Source: Turnera subulata (lineage: Eukaryota > Streptophyta > Magnoliopsida > Malpighiales > Passifloraceae). From it: a DNA stretch of 64,000 nucleotides. This document shows, piece after piece, positions 20,710 to 32,169 of the stretch. The position numbers and the translations under genes are program-made. The DNA is taken from the NCBI GenBank assembly GCA_028386065.3, contig JAKUCV010002775.1, positions 67,383-131,382 on the forward strand. Direction: 5' to 3'. How positions within the stretch are numbered: position 1 is the stretch's first letter; each line of letters opens with the position of its first letter. Under the pieces are notes generated by a model, which saw only the letters and a program-made list of their open reading frames with translations, had not been told where the DNA came from and searched no databases.

Positions 20710-22189
20710 GATATATTGCAAATACCAAGCTCGAGTCAGATTTTGGTAAACTGATCTTCCTTCAATGGTTTGGTAAAGATGTCAGCCAGTTGATTTTCAG
20801 TTCTCACAAACTCAATAGCCACATCCTTCTTCAACATATGGTCTCAAATAAAATGATGTTTAACTTCAATGTGTTTGGTTCGAGAGTGTTGCACTGGATT
20901 CTTAGTTAGGTTGATGGCACTGGAGCTGTCACAAAAGAAAAGAACACACTTGAAAGTTAGTCTATAATCAGCAAGTGTTTGTTTCATCCATAGAACTTGT
21001 GCACAACATGCACCAGCTACTACATGTTCAGCCTTGGTAGTGGAAGTAGCAACCGAATTTTGCTTTTTACTTGACCAAGATACAAGTGATTGTCCAAGTA
21101 GTTGACAAGTACCACTTGTACTTTTTCTATCAGGAGTGCATCCTGCAAAGCCTACATCTAAGTAGCTTGTTAGTTCAAAAGAGTTCATATTAGGATACCA
21201 CAAGCCTAAAGATGATGTTCCTTTTAAGCACTTGAAGATGCGATTGATAGCTTTAAGATGAGATTCTTTTGGACATGATTGAAATCTAGCACACAAGCAA
21301 ACACTATACATAATGTCTGGTCTTGTAGCTGTAAGGTAAAGAAGACTACCTATCATGCCTCTATATAATTTCACATCAACATCCTTACCATTCTCATCCC
21401 TGTCAAGTTTGGTACTAGTGCTCATTGGTGTCGGACTAGTTTTGGCTTTTGACAAGCCAATTCTTTTCAGCAGCTCTCGTGTGTACTTTATTTGATTAAG
21501 GAAAAACCCACCATTGAGTTGCTTGACTTGAAAGCCCAGGAACAAATTTAATTCCCCCCCATCATGCTCATTTCAAACTCGCTGCGTATAAGCTTTTCAA
21601 CCTCTTGACAAAGAGATTCATTAGTAGCACCAAACAGAATGTCATCAACATATATTTGCACAATAATGATATCATCTTTGTTGGATTTCACAAATAGAGT
21701 TGAATCTACCTTTCCTCCTGTAAAGCATTGTGAAATCAGATATGAGCTTAATCTATCATACCAAGCCTTAGGTGCTTGATTAAAACCATATAATTCCTTT
21801 TTCAACTTAAACACATGTTGTGGATGCTCATGGTTTTCAAATCCTGGAGGTTGCTCTACATATACTTCTTCCATGATACATCCATTTAGAAAAGCACTCT
21901 TGACATCCATTTGATAGAGTTTGAAAGATTTAAATGATACAAATGCAAGCAGCATATGAATGGATTCAAGTCTAGCTACTGGTGCAAAGGTCTCATCATA
22001 ATCAATACCTTCCTCTTGATTGTACCCATGTGCAACCAATCGAGCTTTGTTTCTTACCACAGTTCCTGATTCATCAAGCTTGTTTCTAAAGACCCATTTG
22101 GTTCCAATGACGGGATGGTCTTTTGGCCTTGCAACAAGCTCCCACACATTGTTCCTCTCGAACTGATTAAGCTCTTCTTGCATTGCCAA
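20710..22189 (-). pseudogene. Sirevirus reverse transcriptase and RNase H
   Basis: RT (22189 to 21548) opens with [17 protein letters not shown], then [59 protein letters not shown] and the intact catalytic IYVDDILFG. At 21554 a run of seven C on the plus strand (five expected) shifts the frame. The reading continues 21545 to 20844 with FLGFQVKQ, YRGMIGSLLYLTATRPDI and the RNase H blocks GCTPDRKSTSG, QNSVATSTTKAEHV, FCDSSSAI and RTKHIEVKHHFI. Two TGA codons follow before the end of RNase H (QLADIFTKPL near 20765). It copies the element RNA into cDNA in the particle. The domains are complete but not in one frame. Confidence 0.92.
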
Positions 22190-22192
22190 TAC

Positions 22193-23260
22193 CTAGTTTT
22201 CATCAAGTATGGCTTCATTGGCATTTTTAGGCTCAACTTGAGACAAAAAGGCAAGATGTGTATTGATATTTTGTAATCTGGATCTGGTGGTTATTCCTCT
22301 TCTAGGATCACCTAATATAGCCTCAGTTGAATGTCTTCTGGGTGCTTGAACATCTGAGTTTCTCGGCTGTGAGTTTGAACCAGATTCCAGAACATTTGGC
22401 TGCCAATCATTATTCTGAACGTTTGGCTCGGGAGAAGCCAAATGTTGTTGAACCGCAATTGGATCAGACAATTGCTTATCTTTTGTCTCATCAATGACCT
22501 GTGGCTGAATCTCAGGGGTAAACTCAATTTCTGTATCGTCACTAAAATCATTCAAGTTAATCTCATCAAACACCATATGCATGGACTCTTCAACAACCAT
22601 GGTTCTTTTGTTATATACCCTATAAGCTTTACTACTCAATGAATAATCAAAGAATATACCATCATCAGACTTAGCCTGAAACTTATCTAGATTATCTTTA
22701 ATATTCAAGATGTAACACCTGGAGCCAAATGTGCGAAAGTATGCAATATTTGGCTTTCTATCTTGCCAGTTCTCATAAGGTGTCTTTTTTATTAGTGGAT
22801 GTAAAGAGACTCCATTTAGGACATAGCATGCTGTGTTCACACCCTCAGTCCAGAAATAGGCAGGTAACTTATACCCAATAAGCATAGTTCTAGCCATTTC
22901 TTGTAAGGTTCGATTTTTCCTTTCCACAACCCCATTTTATTGAGGTGTTCTAGGAGTTGAAAATGTATGTTCAATGCCATTTTGTTCACAAAATTGATTG
23001 AAGGTGGAATTATCAAATTCTCCTCTATGATCACTTCTGATTTTAAATATTTTATACCCTTTTTCATTTTGCAGCTTCCTAACTAATGAGCCAAATTCTT
23101 GACATGCATGATCTTTTTGTGAAAGAAATAAAACCCATGTGAATCTAGAATAATAATAAACTATGACAAATGCATACTTTTTACCATCAAGACTGACAGT
23201 TCTCATTGGACCAAAAAGATCAATATGTAAGAGTTCAAGAGGTCGAGAAATTGATACCAC
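22193..23260 (-). pseudogene. Sirevirus integrase core and C-terminal region
   Basis: Begins LLHIDLFGPMRT (first catalytic Asp), then FKIRSDHRGEFDN (second Asp) and NGIEHTFSTPRTPQ, followed by a TAA at 22937-22939 in the middle of the PQQNGVVERKNRTLQEMART motif that holds the third acid (VVERKN). The core continues with YLPAYFWTEGV-like YKLPAYFWTEG, TPYENWQDRKPNI and the copia C-terminal GSRCYILN, YSLSSKAYRVYNKRT. The linker after 22500 is rich in Q, N, P and ends at TAG 22193 ([12 protein letters not shown] in relatives). All three acids are present. The stop in the core prevents a full enzyme without readthrough. Confidence 0.9.
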
Positions 23261-23299
23261 ATGTTTTGGCTTAAAAGAACTTTTGATTTGTTTACCGAG

Positions 23300-23823
23300 C
23301 TAACATGCACGACATTTGGTTTCTGCCTCGAACTTCAGTTTTGGCAGACCATCGACCAAATCTTTCTTTGACAGATTTGAGATAAGTTCAAGATTTCCAT
23401 GATCTAGCCTCTTGTTCCATAGAGTTGCAGTATCTGTTCTTGCACTAAAGCACTTGATCTCAGGATTAGTAACATCACTTAAACATGTAAAATATAGATT
23501 ACCAATCCTCTTTCTAACAAATAAGAAATTCTCATCACCAACTCGACTCACAAGACATCTAGATGATTCAAAAGTAACTCTGAATCCTTTGTCACAAAGC
23601 TGACTGATACTAAGCAAGTTGTACTTAAGATTATTAACAAGTAGCACATGCTCAATAGTTGGGTTGGTGCCAATCTTACCAATACCGAGGATTTTTCCTT
23701 TAGAACTATCACCAAATGTAACATTACCTCTGTGTTTTGGGAGAAGGGATGTAAATTTTAATGGGTCACCAGTCATATGTCTTGAACAACCACTGTCCAG
23801 AACCCATTCATCCCTTGCATCCT
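23300..23823 (-). pseudogene. Sirevirus protease and GAG-pre-integrase domain
   Basis: The aspartic protease motif is intact near 23770-23812 (EWVLDSGCSRHMTGDP), followed by VTFGDSSKGKILGIGKIG and LLSISQLCDKGF. The GAG-pre-integrase zinc region reads LWNKRLDHGNLELI ... CRAC, where the first His of the HHCC finger (WHKRLGH in relatives) is Asn. The frame ends at TAG 23300 where CAG (CRACQLGK) is expected. The protease would cleave the gag-pol polyprotein. Confidence 0.88.
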
Positions 23824-23832
23824 GTCAAATGA

Positions 23833-25470
23833 TCAAATTTTAGGTACCCAAACTAACTTGGGTCCATCAGGGTTAGATTTGGCTACTTTCGGAACCCAAA
23901 TATATTTAACATGATTGTTCCTCTTCCTATGAGAGCATGATCTGATCATTTGACCAACATTTTCACAGTAATAGCATGTGATATGAGGTCTATATGAGTG
24001 CTCATGATGTCCCTGCCTAGGATGTTCACGATATCTAGGTCTATATTGTGATCTAGATTCAGCTCTGACAAATTTAACTGGCAGATTTGGCTTGTTAAAA
24101 ACCATATGTGTAGCGCCTATTCCACTTTTATCTAGTGAATGCCTTTATTTTCCTAGCAGCAAATTTAGGCTATCTCTTCCATTTTTAAACTCTAAGGAAC
24201 ATTTTAGATCCTTTACTTCAGCCTTTAGAGCATCATTCTTTTGAATCATCATTTCACACTTGCTCAAATTACTAGCTAGCTTTTTCTCAAGGTCATTATA
24301 AGCATTTTGAGCAGCAAGTTTCTCCTTCTTTAATGACTCACAAATAGACAAACTTTCAGTATGTGCACGCTCAAGAGTCTCATATGCAGTTTTCTGAGAT
24401 GCAAGATCAAATTCAAGCAGATCAATATGTTTCTTATATGAAATATTCTTCTTAAGTGCTTCCACATACTTATCATCCAATTCTTCAAATGCATCTTGAA
24501 GTTCATCAAAAGTGTAATCAAGAGAGTCATTTACCTCAGTATCTTCTTGAGCCAATAAGCATAGATTTACTGGTTCATCAGAATCAGAGTCACTTGATGA
24601 ATCCAAATCATCCCATGCCGACATAGCTTTCTTCCCTTTGCTCCTTGGGAAATCAGATTTAACTTTTTGATGTGGACATTCTGACTTGATATGGCCTGGT
24701 CGATTGTAGCCAAAAGACACAAGTGAGTCTTTCTTTTGTTCAGTCGATTTGGCACCTTGGAAACCCTTTCCTTTCATTTGTCTTCTCTTTCGAAGAAATT
24801 TGACAAACTTCCTAGTGGTTAATGCCATATCTACATCATTGTACTCATCACTGGACTCTTGGTCCGCCTTAAGAGCCAAATCTTTCTTCTTTGGTTCTTT
24901 TGGTTCTAAACTAGAACCATGAACTATAAGCTTCCCGATGAGCTTATCATAAGTGAGAGTATTCAGATTCTGAGCTTCTTCTATAGCTGTGACTTTTGGC
25001 TCCCACTTCTTAGATGGAGATCTAAGGATATTTGCCACTTTATCTCGATGAGTGACGGGCCTACGAAGTAGGACTAAACCATTGTATAGTTTCTCCAGCA
25101 GTCATTTAGAAGAGCTCATAGTCCCTCAGTAGACAATTAAGCTGAAACTCCTTTACTTGGTTGGTTCCTTCATGTGTGACACAAAGAAGCCTCCAAATTT
25201 CATAGGTTGTACCACAAGAGCTAACTCTTTGAAACTCACTTTCACTTATACCACATAGTAGTATATTTTTGGCTTGTGCATCAAGCTTAGCTCTCCTTAG
25301 CTCATTTTCAGACCAGAATTGCATGTCTCTTTGAGGTCTGACATAGGGACTCTGAACAATATTCTACATCTCAAGATCTTTCCCTTCAAGGAAGATCTTT
25401 ATTCTAAACTTTCAATTGTCAAAGTTCACTCCATCAAAGTATGGAGCTTTGTTGACACTTGTGCCTTCAT
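23833..25470 (-). pseudogene. Sirevirus gag (capsid, zinc knuckles, coiled coil)
   Basis: The N-part is near 25470-25106 (APYFDG..NFDN, then SENELRRAKLDAQAKNILLC, GTTYEIWRLLCVTHEGT), with TGA and TAG in place of two Trp codons. Frame 25038-24145 follows: WEPKVTAIEEAQNLNTLTYD, a degenerate knuckle (SFGYNRPGHIKSEC, two of three Cys changed), an Asp/Ser-rich patch AWDDLDSSSDSDSDEP and a 130-residue coiled coil (LDDKYVEALKKN... to KCEMMIQKNDALKAEVKDLK). After TAA 24145 comes 24105-23833, with a second knuckle CYYCENVGQMIRSC (His changed to Gln) and two YIWVPK/LVWVPK repeats. Long gags with coiled coils are typical for Sireviruses. Confidence 0.88.
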
Positions 25471-25518
25471 AAGCCGTGATCTTTCTCTCTGGAGGTTAAT
25501 CCACTAGATTGAGAACGC

Positions 25519-25533
25519 AGCTCCGCTACCAAT
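25519..25533 (-). promoter_or_regulatory. Primer-binding site of the Sirevirus
   Basis: On the minus strand ATTGGTAGCGGAGC follows the LTR end directly. It resembles TGGTATCAGAGC, the complement of the initiator tRNA-Met 3' end used by most plant copia elements, with a few changes. Confidence 0.65.
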
Positions 25534-26628
25534 TGTTTGCCCAGAAAAGGCTAAGAAGAAGGAAGGAGGGGAGGGGGGAAGGGGTGTGTTGTTGAATTAG
25601 CTTTTCCTCTTTTTTGGGTTTTATGTGATTTGGCTCGACACAGAAGCCAAATGTGGAATTTAAATGAAATGCAAAGATAAATGCAGGAAAGCAAAGAACA
25701 CAAGCAATTTATTGTGGTTCCCCACTCAGGAGTACATCCACTACCTAAAGGTCCCCCCTTTAGGATTTCTAAACTATCCACTAATTTGGCTTTTACAGGC
25801 GAGCCAAATAAACTATAGTACACAAGTTTTTGCAGGCTGAACTTGCTAAACCTAACCCAAAGCTGAACCTAGCTTTGTCTACCCAACAAGATTATCCCCT
25901 AATCCTGCTGATTACAACCTTTCCCAAGGCAAAGCTTCAAGAGTGACTCACTCAAGAAGTTACACAAATCAAGCACAAAGACAATCTCTCAAGGTAAGCT
26001 CTTTTCTCAACTTAGAATCTCTTGAATGGCTAGGTTAATTTGCTGTGAGGCTTCAATCCTCTATTTATAGATTCTAAGAATGGGGAGGAGTGTCTTCCAA
26101 TGGCTAGAATGCTTCCAGGTGGCACACAAGTTGACTTCTTCCTTCAATTAAGAACTATCAATATTTGGCTGTTGGATGAACCAGATATGGTAATTATTTG
26201 GGCATAAGTTGTTCTTTTAATCTTCAAAAAGTATCCCAAAAAATGGAAGTGAGGACCACCAGCTCGTTGAGGCATGAAAGAGGGTGTGAGGACCACTTTT
26301 CTGACCATTAGTTGACTCTTGGAGACCAATTAAATCCGTTGCATTAATTGAACAAAAGTTAGCTATATTTTAGGACCACTTCTTCAACTGCCCAGACAGC
26401 GACATTTTGGTTCGACGGAAAAGCCACGCTGAAGCCAAATCTTCCGGTATTTGGTTTCTGCTAGAAACCGAATTTTTTGCAAATGCTTAAAACACACAAG
26501 GGCTTTCCATACTGTTTGTTAATCATCAAAATAATAATATAACCATTGAATAATCATCAGAAATATACTAAACAAGATTAGTCTTAATAATTACGTAATT
26601 AAGTACTTAACACATGTTTAGGCTAACA
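25534..26628 (-). repeat. Sirevirus 5' LTR
   Basis: 1095 bp, TGTTTGCCC...GGCTAACA, aligned with 4829-5898. Same two hairpins at 25628-25652 and 25784-25809, both here with 8-bp arms. Confidence 0.93.
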
Positions 26629-26633
26629 AGGGC

Positions 26634-28233
26634 CTATCCTAGTAGACATACCCATTTCATCCTCAGGGACCCCCTAACATGCAATACGAACAGCAAAAGC
26701 AAACAAGTATAAACAAACAATCAAGCAAATCAAAATAAAATAAAAACAAACAATCAACCCTCTTGATGGGGTTCGTCTAGTTCTTTTTGCTCAGGCCCGG
26801 GGGGGACTGGGTCAAAAAGAACAAACAACGATCTGACGACGATGACTATTTCGGCCCAGATTATCTTGTCAACAATGCAAAAATGCAAGAATAATAAATC
26901 TAGCAACCTAGATAAAGGATGCAACACAAACAATCAACAAAAGTGCGTAAAAGTAAATAAGTTACCATACGGTACAAAACGGGGCACCAGCGAATACTGC
27001 AATCATTTTAGCATTATAACGGGGTACCGAAGAATAAACCAGAGGAACTCTGACATTATGACGGCCTAGTACCGACGAGAATAGCACAGACTAATCCAGC
27101 ATTACAACGGCCTAGTACCGACGAGACTACCAGAGGTTAATCCTGCATTACGACGGTATAGCATCAACGTTTTGCTAAAAGAATTTTAGTATCGTAATGT
27201 TACGATAAAAACTGAAAGCAAACCTTAGATGGAGGGAGAGATTGAAGCTCTAACCCGCAGAATGATGCCTAGGAAGACGACGACTATACAGCCGAATTCC
27301 TATCATAGAGGGGGACAAGTGAGGTAGGAAAGGGTGAAAACTCAAACCCTTTATTTTCCAGCTTAGAGCAAGATGGAGGGGGAGATAGAAAAGTGTAAAA
27401 AAGTGCACTAGAGAGCACGGCTCTCGAGGCAAAGAAAAAAAGAAGGTAGGGGACCGCTATTCATAATTTTTCCAAGGAGTGCTATAGTCGTAAATATGAG
27501 CATAGGTGGTTACTCGTGGCTTGAGTTATCTGACATCATCTAGATGGCTTACTGATCATCAATTCATGGATATAGTTTAAAAATGATGATTGTACGGTCA
27601 TAGGCTAAAAATTTTAGAAAGTACAAATGGGGCCACCCATGCCTTAGAAAATTTCCAGAAAAATGTGTGAGATATGTCTTTGTGTATACAATATACTTAT
27701 AAAGTGGCTCGAAGATTCGATGAAAACCTAATTTTTCACGAACGACGAGAAATTGGACAACTGAGATTGGGGAGAAATGTTCCTGGGCCTTGAGTGGCCA
27801 CAGGCCAAGAATGGACGGGGAAGGCCTGGTCGTGGAGGAGGGCCGGGCGGCCAACAATGGACGGGGAGGTCTGGCCGTCGACCATGCTTGACCAGCTTTG
27901 TCTTCAGGCAATTTTCTTGCAAACTATGACCGATATGGCTTCCCCTAGGACCGTATGGTCATGGTAGGATGATGATCGGTCAGTCACAATGTTGACCAGT
28001 ATGTCCTTAGGCAAATATATGAAAATTTTAGCCATGTCCCGAAAATTTCCAAAAAGAACCCGAGGGGTCCCCGAATAGTTCAGGCATGATAAAATGATGG
28101 ATACATGATCCCTGTGGCCCTTAAAAAATATTTTTGAATTTTTATAGACTGTAAATGCAACAAAATGCAACTTGACATGATTAAATGCAAGAACACAACA
28201 AGAAAAAGGGAGGACAAAATTTGGGTGCTAACA
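26634..28233 (-). repeat. Tat/Ogre-like LTR remnant, right part
   Basis: Continues from the Sirevirus target duplication. The word TATCCTAGTAGAC at 26636 also occurs at about 4170 in the left part. The right end reads GGGAGGACAAAATTTGGGTG then CTAACA (28233), a typical LTR end (TGTTAGCACCCAAATTTTG on the minus strand). There is no coding capacity; short ORFs at 27250-27911 have no recognisable domain. Confidence 0.45.
27012..27170. repeat. Degenerate tandem repeat, 42-46-bp unit, about 3.5 copies
   Basis: CATTAT/CATTAC followed by (A/G)ACGG...GTACCGA(C)GA starts units at 27012, 27054, 27100 and 27146. Confidence 0.75.
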
Positions 28234-28449
28234 GATATGTATCATATCACAGGCGAAGATGGAGGGCACTAGCATGCAATCTAAAGAAAAAATAATGGTA
28301 TGGAAACAGAGAAGATGTTAGAGGTGCACACACCGTCACAATTTCTTTATCAGTCTCCTCATCACAATGAGTTGCGTTCTTGATGGAAAAAGAACAAATG
28401 CGTCTTGATTGGTAATTCCAAAATTGAGGTGATATTGTAGATAGGTTAT
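28234..28449. other. Short stretch, nothing identified
   Basis: No repeat partner or domain was found between the LTR end at 28233 and the Sirevirus-LTR fragment at about 28450. Confidence 0.4.
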
Positions 28450-28809
28450 GTAGGCCCAAATATACCTAAGAGGGGAGGGGTGAATTAGGCTTTAAACTTA
28501 TTCGACTTAAGCTCGGATATGGTTTCGCTGAAACCATGTGCTGGACTACAGTGGTGAGATTCGAAAAAAGAATAGAAGTAAGGTAGGCAAGAGAAGTGGA
28601 CGCAAGTGATTTTAGAGTGGTTTCCCCTTACCAGGTACCTCCACTACCTAAAGGACCCTTCTTTAGGATTTCAAACACTCACTATCCTTAGGTTTTTGTG
28701 GTTCAACCTTAACCTTTACAAATCATAAGCTTTTCTAGGCTAAGCTAAAACCTTTACAAGTTTTTCATAGGCTAAGCTCTAACCTGCCCTCAAATCTAAT
28801 CCTAAATTT
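28450..28809 (-). repeat. Fragment of a third Sirevirus-family LTR
   Basis: Shares the block order of the LTRs at 4829 and 46189: GGGGTGAATTAG, a palindrome, GTGGTTTCCCC...ACCTCCACTACCTAAAGGAC...CTTTAGGATTTC, then a TTCAACC stretch. The palindrome here is ATGGTTTC gct GAAACCAT (28519-28537), at the place where the other LTRs carry TTTGGCT/AGCCAAA. The fragment is cut off at the next LTR (28810). Confidence 0.7.
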
Positions 28810-29990
28810 CGTGAGGACCCGGGCCAAAATTAATTGTACCCCCTCACCTTATTCATACACCTTCTTTAACCAACATCCAACATCAAAGGAGTCGCCATCT
28901 GAATTTTATTGCAGTGCAAAATTCAAGGAAAAATCTTCCTTAGGCATCAATAACTTCTTAAGGAAACTAATCATAGCGAACCAAAGATGTTGAATTCGGG
29001 GGTTCGTCATAGATGGGAAGGTGTTAGGCACCCATCCGTGTTGTGGCAAAATCATGTGCAATTGATGATCAAAGTATTCCTTGTGGAACAATAACAACAA
29101 CAACAATAAACGAAAATCAAAGACAAAAAAAATTAAACATAATTGAGCTTGAGATTGCACCTCGAATCGGCGTACGTACCCCGACGACCGGTTTCAATGC
29201 TCATGTAGTTCTTACAAAGCATCATCCAACAATCAAAGCATTAGTAGTAGTAGCATCACATAAACAACAAACAAAGATCAAGGTTTAATGTTACCTCTTG
29301 TTTCCCTCCTCTAGCTCCATGCAATTGGGTGTCCTCTAACCCGACTTTTCTTTCGCTCCTTAGCTCTATTTTATGTCAAATTCAACCGCAATTTAAAAAA
29401 GAAGAAGGCCGAATAGGCTTCTAGCTTCAATGACAAAGTTGTAGATCTCCCTCGTGGCTTTCTAGGGACACAAAAACGCAACAAACCGACGTCTACAACT
29501 CAAGATATCATCGATTTATTGAGACTGCACACAACAGGGATTTCTACTCGGGATCACCACCTCTTCACCACCAGAATTTCCTTCAGCTGCCTTCTTCTTG
29601 CTCTGCTCTTGATCTCCACTTTCTACCAACTTTTTTCCACCCCACTCCATGACATTTCTCCAGAATAACAGCTCAAACAAAGATCTCTACGCTTAGAGGA
29701 GAAGAGTTTCTCCAATCACATATGCTTATTGTAAATAGAAAAGAAGAGAATAATGTGTGTGTAATTTCTATGTAGGAGGTTCTATTTATAGTACTTAGGG
29801 TCCCAGGGTTCTTCCTATTGATTACAGGGTCGATATTGAACCCTAAGATCTGACGGTTAAGAGCTAGGACCAGGAAAAGAGGAAAAAAGAGAAAAATTTC
29901 CGAAACTGGAAGCGATGACCGCGCAGACCCGGCACTGACTCACATATCTTTTAAATCCTTTTAAGATGCATAAAAATTAAAAAGCTCAAT
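28810..29990 (-). repeat. Tat/Ogre-like LTR, partial
   Basis: Starts GTGAGGACCCGGGCCAAAAT and contains GGAGTCGCCATCTGAATTTT, GGGAAGGTGTTAGGCACCCA (29018-29037) and CGTACGTACCCCGACGACCG (29170), in the same order as 44030-45414. The other end is not found, and the region runs into a copia gag fragment. Confidence 0.6.
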
Positions 29991-29999
29991 AGATAACCA

Positions 30000-30272
30000 T
30001 TATATAATTGTATGCCGGAAAACCTTATTGGCATTAGACCAAATCTTGTTTTGTTTCTGGTCATCGGTTGCTAACATCGACTCTATAAGTGCATAAGCCA
30101 CCCTGTGCACGTCAAGTGCTGAAAGTATATGCTCCTGCCTTCTTTTGGAGTTTGCCCCAGAAAACACCTCGATTCTAGATACGTCGGGATACAACGTTGC
30201 CTATGTCACAATAGGTTGAACTTCGGAACCCGCAGCGGCAGCAACTGCACTCTCGGGTTGAAACTCAGCCAT
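30000..30272 (-). pseudogene. 5' fragment of a Ty1/copia gag
   Basis: Reads from ATG 30272 (MAEFQPESAVAAAAGSEVQ), a TAG, then YPDVSRIEVFSGANSKRRQE and HILSALDVHRVAYAL. This is the start of the UBN2-type gag domain (relatives have ...F.GANFKRWQE). It ends at TAA 30000, and no matching pol follows, so it is an orphan fragment. It belongs to a different copia lineage from the two Sireviruses in the window, judged by its short N-terminus. Confidence 0.7.
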
Positions 30273-30369
30273 AATTTGGTAATATCTCTTTAGATTGTTG
30301 GAAAATTTTGAAAGATCTGAGAGAGTAAGAAAATCAAAAGATAGCCAGGAAAGTCTGCCAACGTTTCCT

Positions 30370-30560
30370 AAAGACTAGGTAAGTAAGTAACCTCCTAACC
30401 TCTTCTTGTATTTTCTCTAACTACATTGACTGGACCTAGACAATCGATTGTTGGGCTTTTGGCTTTTTCTTAAGACCAGGTAAGTAAGTAACCTCCTAAC
30501 CTCTTCTTGTATTTCCTCTAACTACACAGCCACTCGATCGTTGGGCATTTGGTTTTTAAG
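30370..30560. repeat. Tandem duplication, 101-bp unit, two copies
   Basis: AGGTAAGTAAGTAACCTCCT occurs at 30377 and 30478; each unit ends CGAT(T/C)GTTGGGC. Confidence 0.85.
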
Positions 30561-31580
30561 ACAAAAGAATAAAAACTACATTGGGCCTTTTTACTTTGTG
30601 TGCAAGGTGGGTGTTAAACCCTAGATTTCGATTAAAGCGGGTTTTATGGCTCAATTTCTCAAGTGTGGGAGGCTTCGCCTCTCTACCATTTATTCAATTA
30701 CCCAAATGAAGCTAGTGTTCATATAGTCTACTGCACTATCAACTTTCTCTCCAATGTGGGAAAAGTTATGAAATATACTACTATAAAAAAGGCTTATTTG
30801 TAAGGTGCTATTTTTATACAATAGTTTGGAAAAAAAACCAACAACAGTGGGTAAGGAGGAACTAAATAAATTAAAACAAAGGAAAGAGTAAAGAGCAATT
30901 TATGTTGGTGCTATAGATAAAACAACAAACTTGTTTCCTAATTTTGCTGATCAAAATAATAGTTTAATATTATTGTTTTTAATGTATTGTCTTTAAAAGA
31001 TTTAGAATATGATGACGGGATGGGTCCACATGTTACGAACAAAATGAATACATGTGGGCATGAGAGATTCAAGGTATTTATATCCCAAAGGTACTCCGAC
31101 GATTATGTCAGATCAGTGTATGGAACGATGTGTAAAGAAGAAGAGGAGACGCTCCACATGAGTCACGTCGTACTTGGGACTCAGGGAGTTTTCTTCCTTA
31201 TATAGCCACTGGGAGGCATATTTGGGAATATTTTATTAGATTTGGCGTGATATGGGATCTCGTTTGAACTCTGGATATGGATATCATGATCTAACAACCG
31301 AATCCGGGCCAAAAAATTTAATCTTGGCTCAAAACAATTATAATAAATTTAATTTTATCAAAATACCTACCACTTGATGGAAATGATATTTGTTTAAATG
31401 GCACAATTTATTAATGGGGAAACCAAATCCACACAATAATCTATAGACAAATAATATGCCGATTTCACAAGTGCAACTGAGTGATCCAGTTAATTACTTT
31501 CTGCTCTTTGTACCACCAAAATGAGATATTAACAACCAATCAAAAAAAAAATGCTAGAAACCAAAACACTACCATAAAAC
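30561..31580. other. AT-rich stretch, nothing identified
   Basis: No domain-bearing ORF. The short plus-strand ORF 30987-31205 shows no motif. This may be the eroded outer part of the LTR whose end lies at 31832. Confidence 0.4.
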
Positions 31581-31835
31581 CATCAACTATTCTTGTAACG
31601 GGGTCCAGGATCAGAACAATCAATCAACTACTACCTTTTTATCCAATTCATCTTTATTTTAAATACTAGTACCCAGTGTATTTTTATCATGTATCTTTAG
31701 TATAAATTAGCTTAGTCTGTTTTCTCTAGAACAAACACCAAAACTGGTCTAAGGATGCGCGACACCGTCCGTTTGGCCCTTCAGCGGTCAGATCCGGTAG
31801 CAGAGAATCGCTCATTATTCAATTAGCGAACAGTT

Positions 31836-31854
31836 TTGGCACGCCCGGCGGGAC
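31836..31854 (+). promoter_or_regulatory. Primer-binding site of the non-autonomous element
   Basis: TTGGCACGCCCGGCGGGAC, four bases after the repeated LTR end. Very similar sequences follow the 5' LTR in plant Ogre/Tat elements; the matching tRNA cannot be checked here. Confidence 0.5.
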
Positions 31855-32169
31855 TCCGGTCACCACTTTTCTACTGTAGAGTCTTTTGTTTTTTTTGAGC
31901 ATTTCCCATGCTAGAACCAGGGAAGATTTAGAACTTTGATAGACCATAAGAGAGATCATCGCCGAAAGGCACGCATTCGGGCTTCCTCTTTGGGAAAATA
32001 TTGACTACCACGATGCTCCCATGATATGCACAGATTTCACATAGTAATAAAGGCATGAAAACTTCTTTATTATGGTGATTTCGAATAAAAAACATACATT
32101 CTACCTATATTTCTTTGTTTTATAGTTGAATAAATTTCTTGAACTAACAATTATGTTTTCAGGTGTAAA

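Larger units (their letters stand above)
4829..26628 (-). mobile_element. Complete Ty1/copia Sirevirus (SIRE/Maximus type), nested with MITEs and a Tekay element
   Basis: LTRs at 4829-5898 and 25534-26628 begin TGTT and end GGCTAACA. Both flanks carry the 5-bp target duplication AGGGC (4824-4828 and 26629-26633). A purine tract abuts the left LTR and a primer site abuts the right one, so the element reads right to left: LTR, PBS, gag, protease, integrase, RT, RNase H, extra ORF, PPT, LTR. That gene order is Ty1/copia. Multiple PPT-like tracts (5901, 5986, 6056, 17399), the long gag with coiled coil and the acidic ORF after pol are Sirevirus traits. About 10.9 kb of the span is foreign: MITE1, a 147-bp tandem repeat, MITE2 and the Tekay element. 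Several stops and frameshifts make it non-autonomous. Confidence 0.93.
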
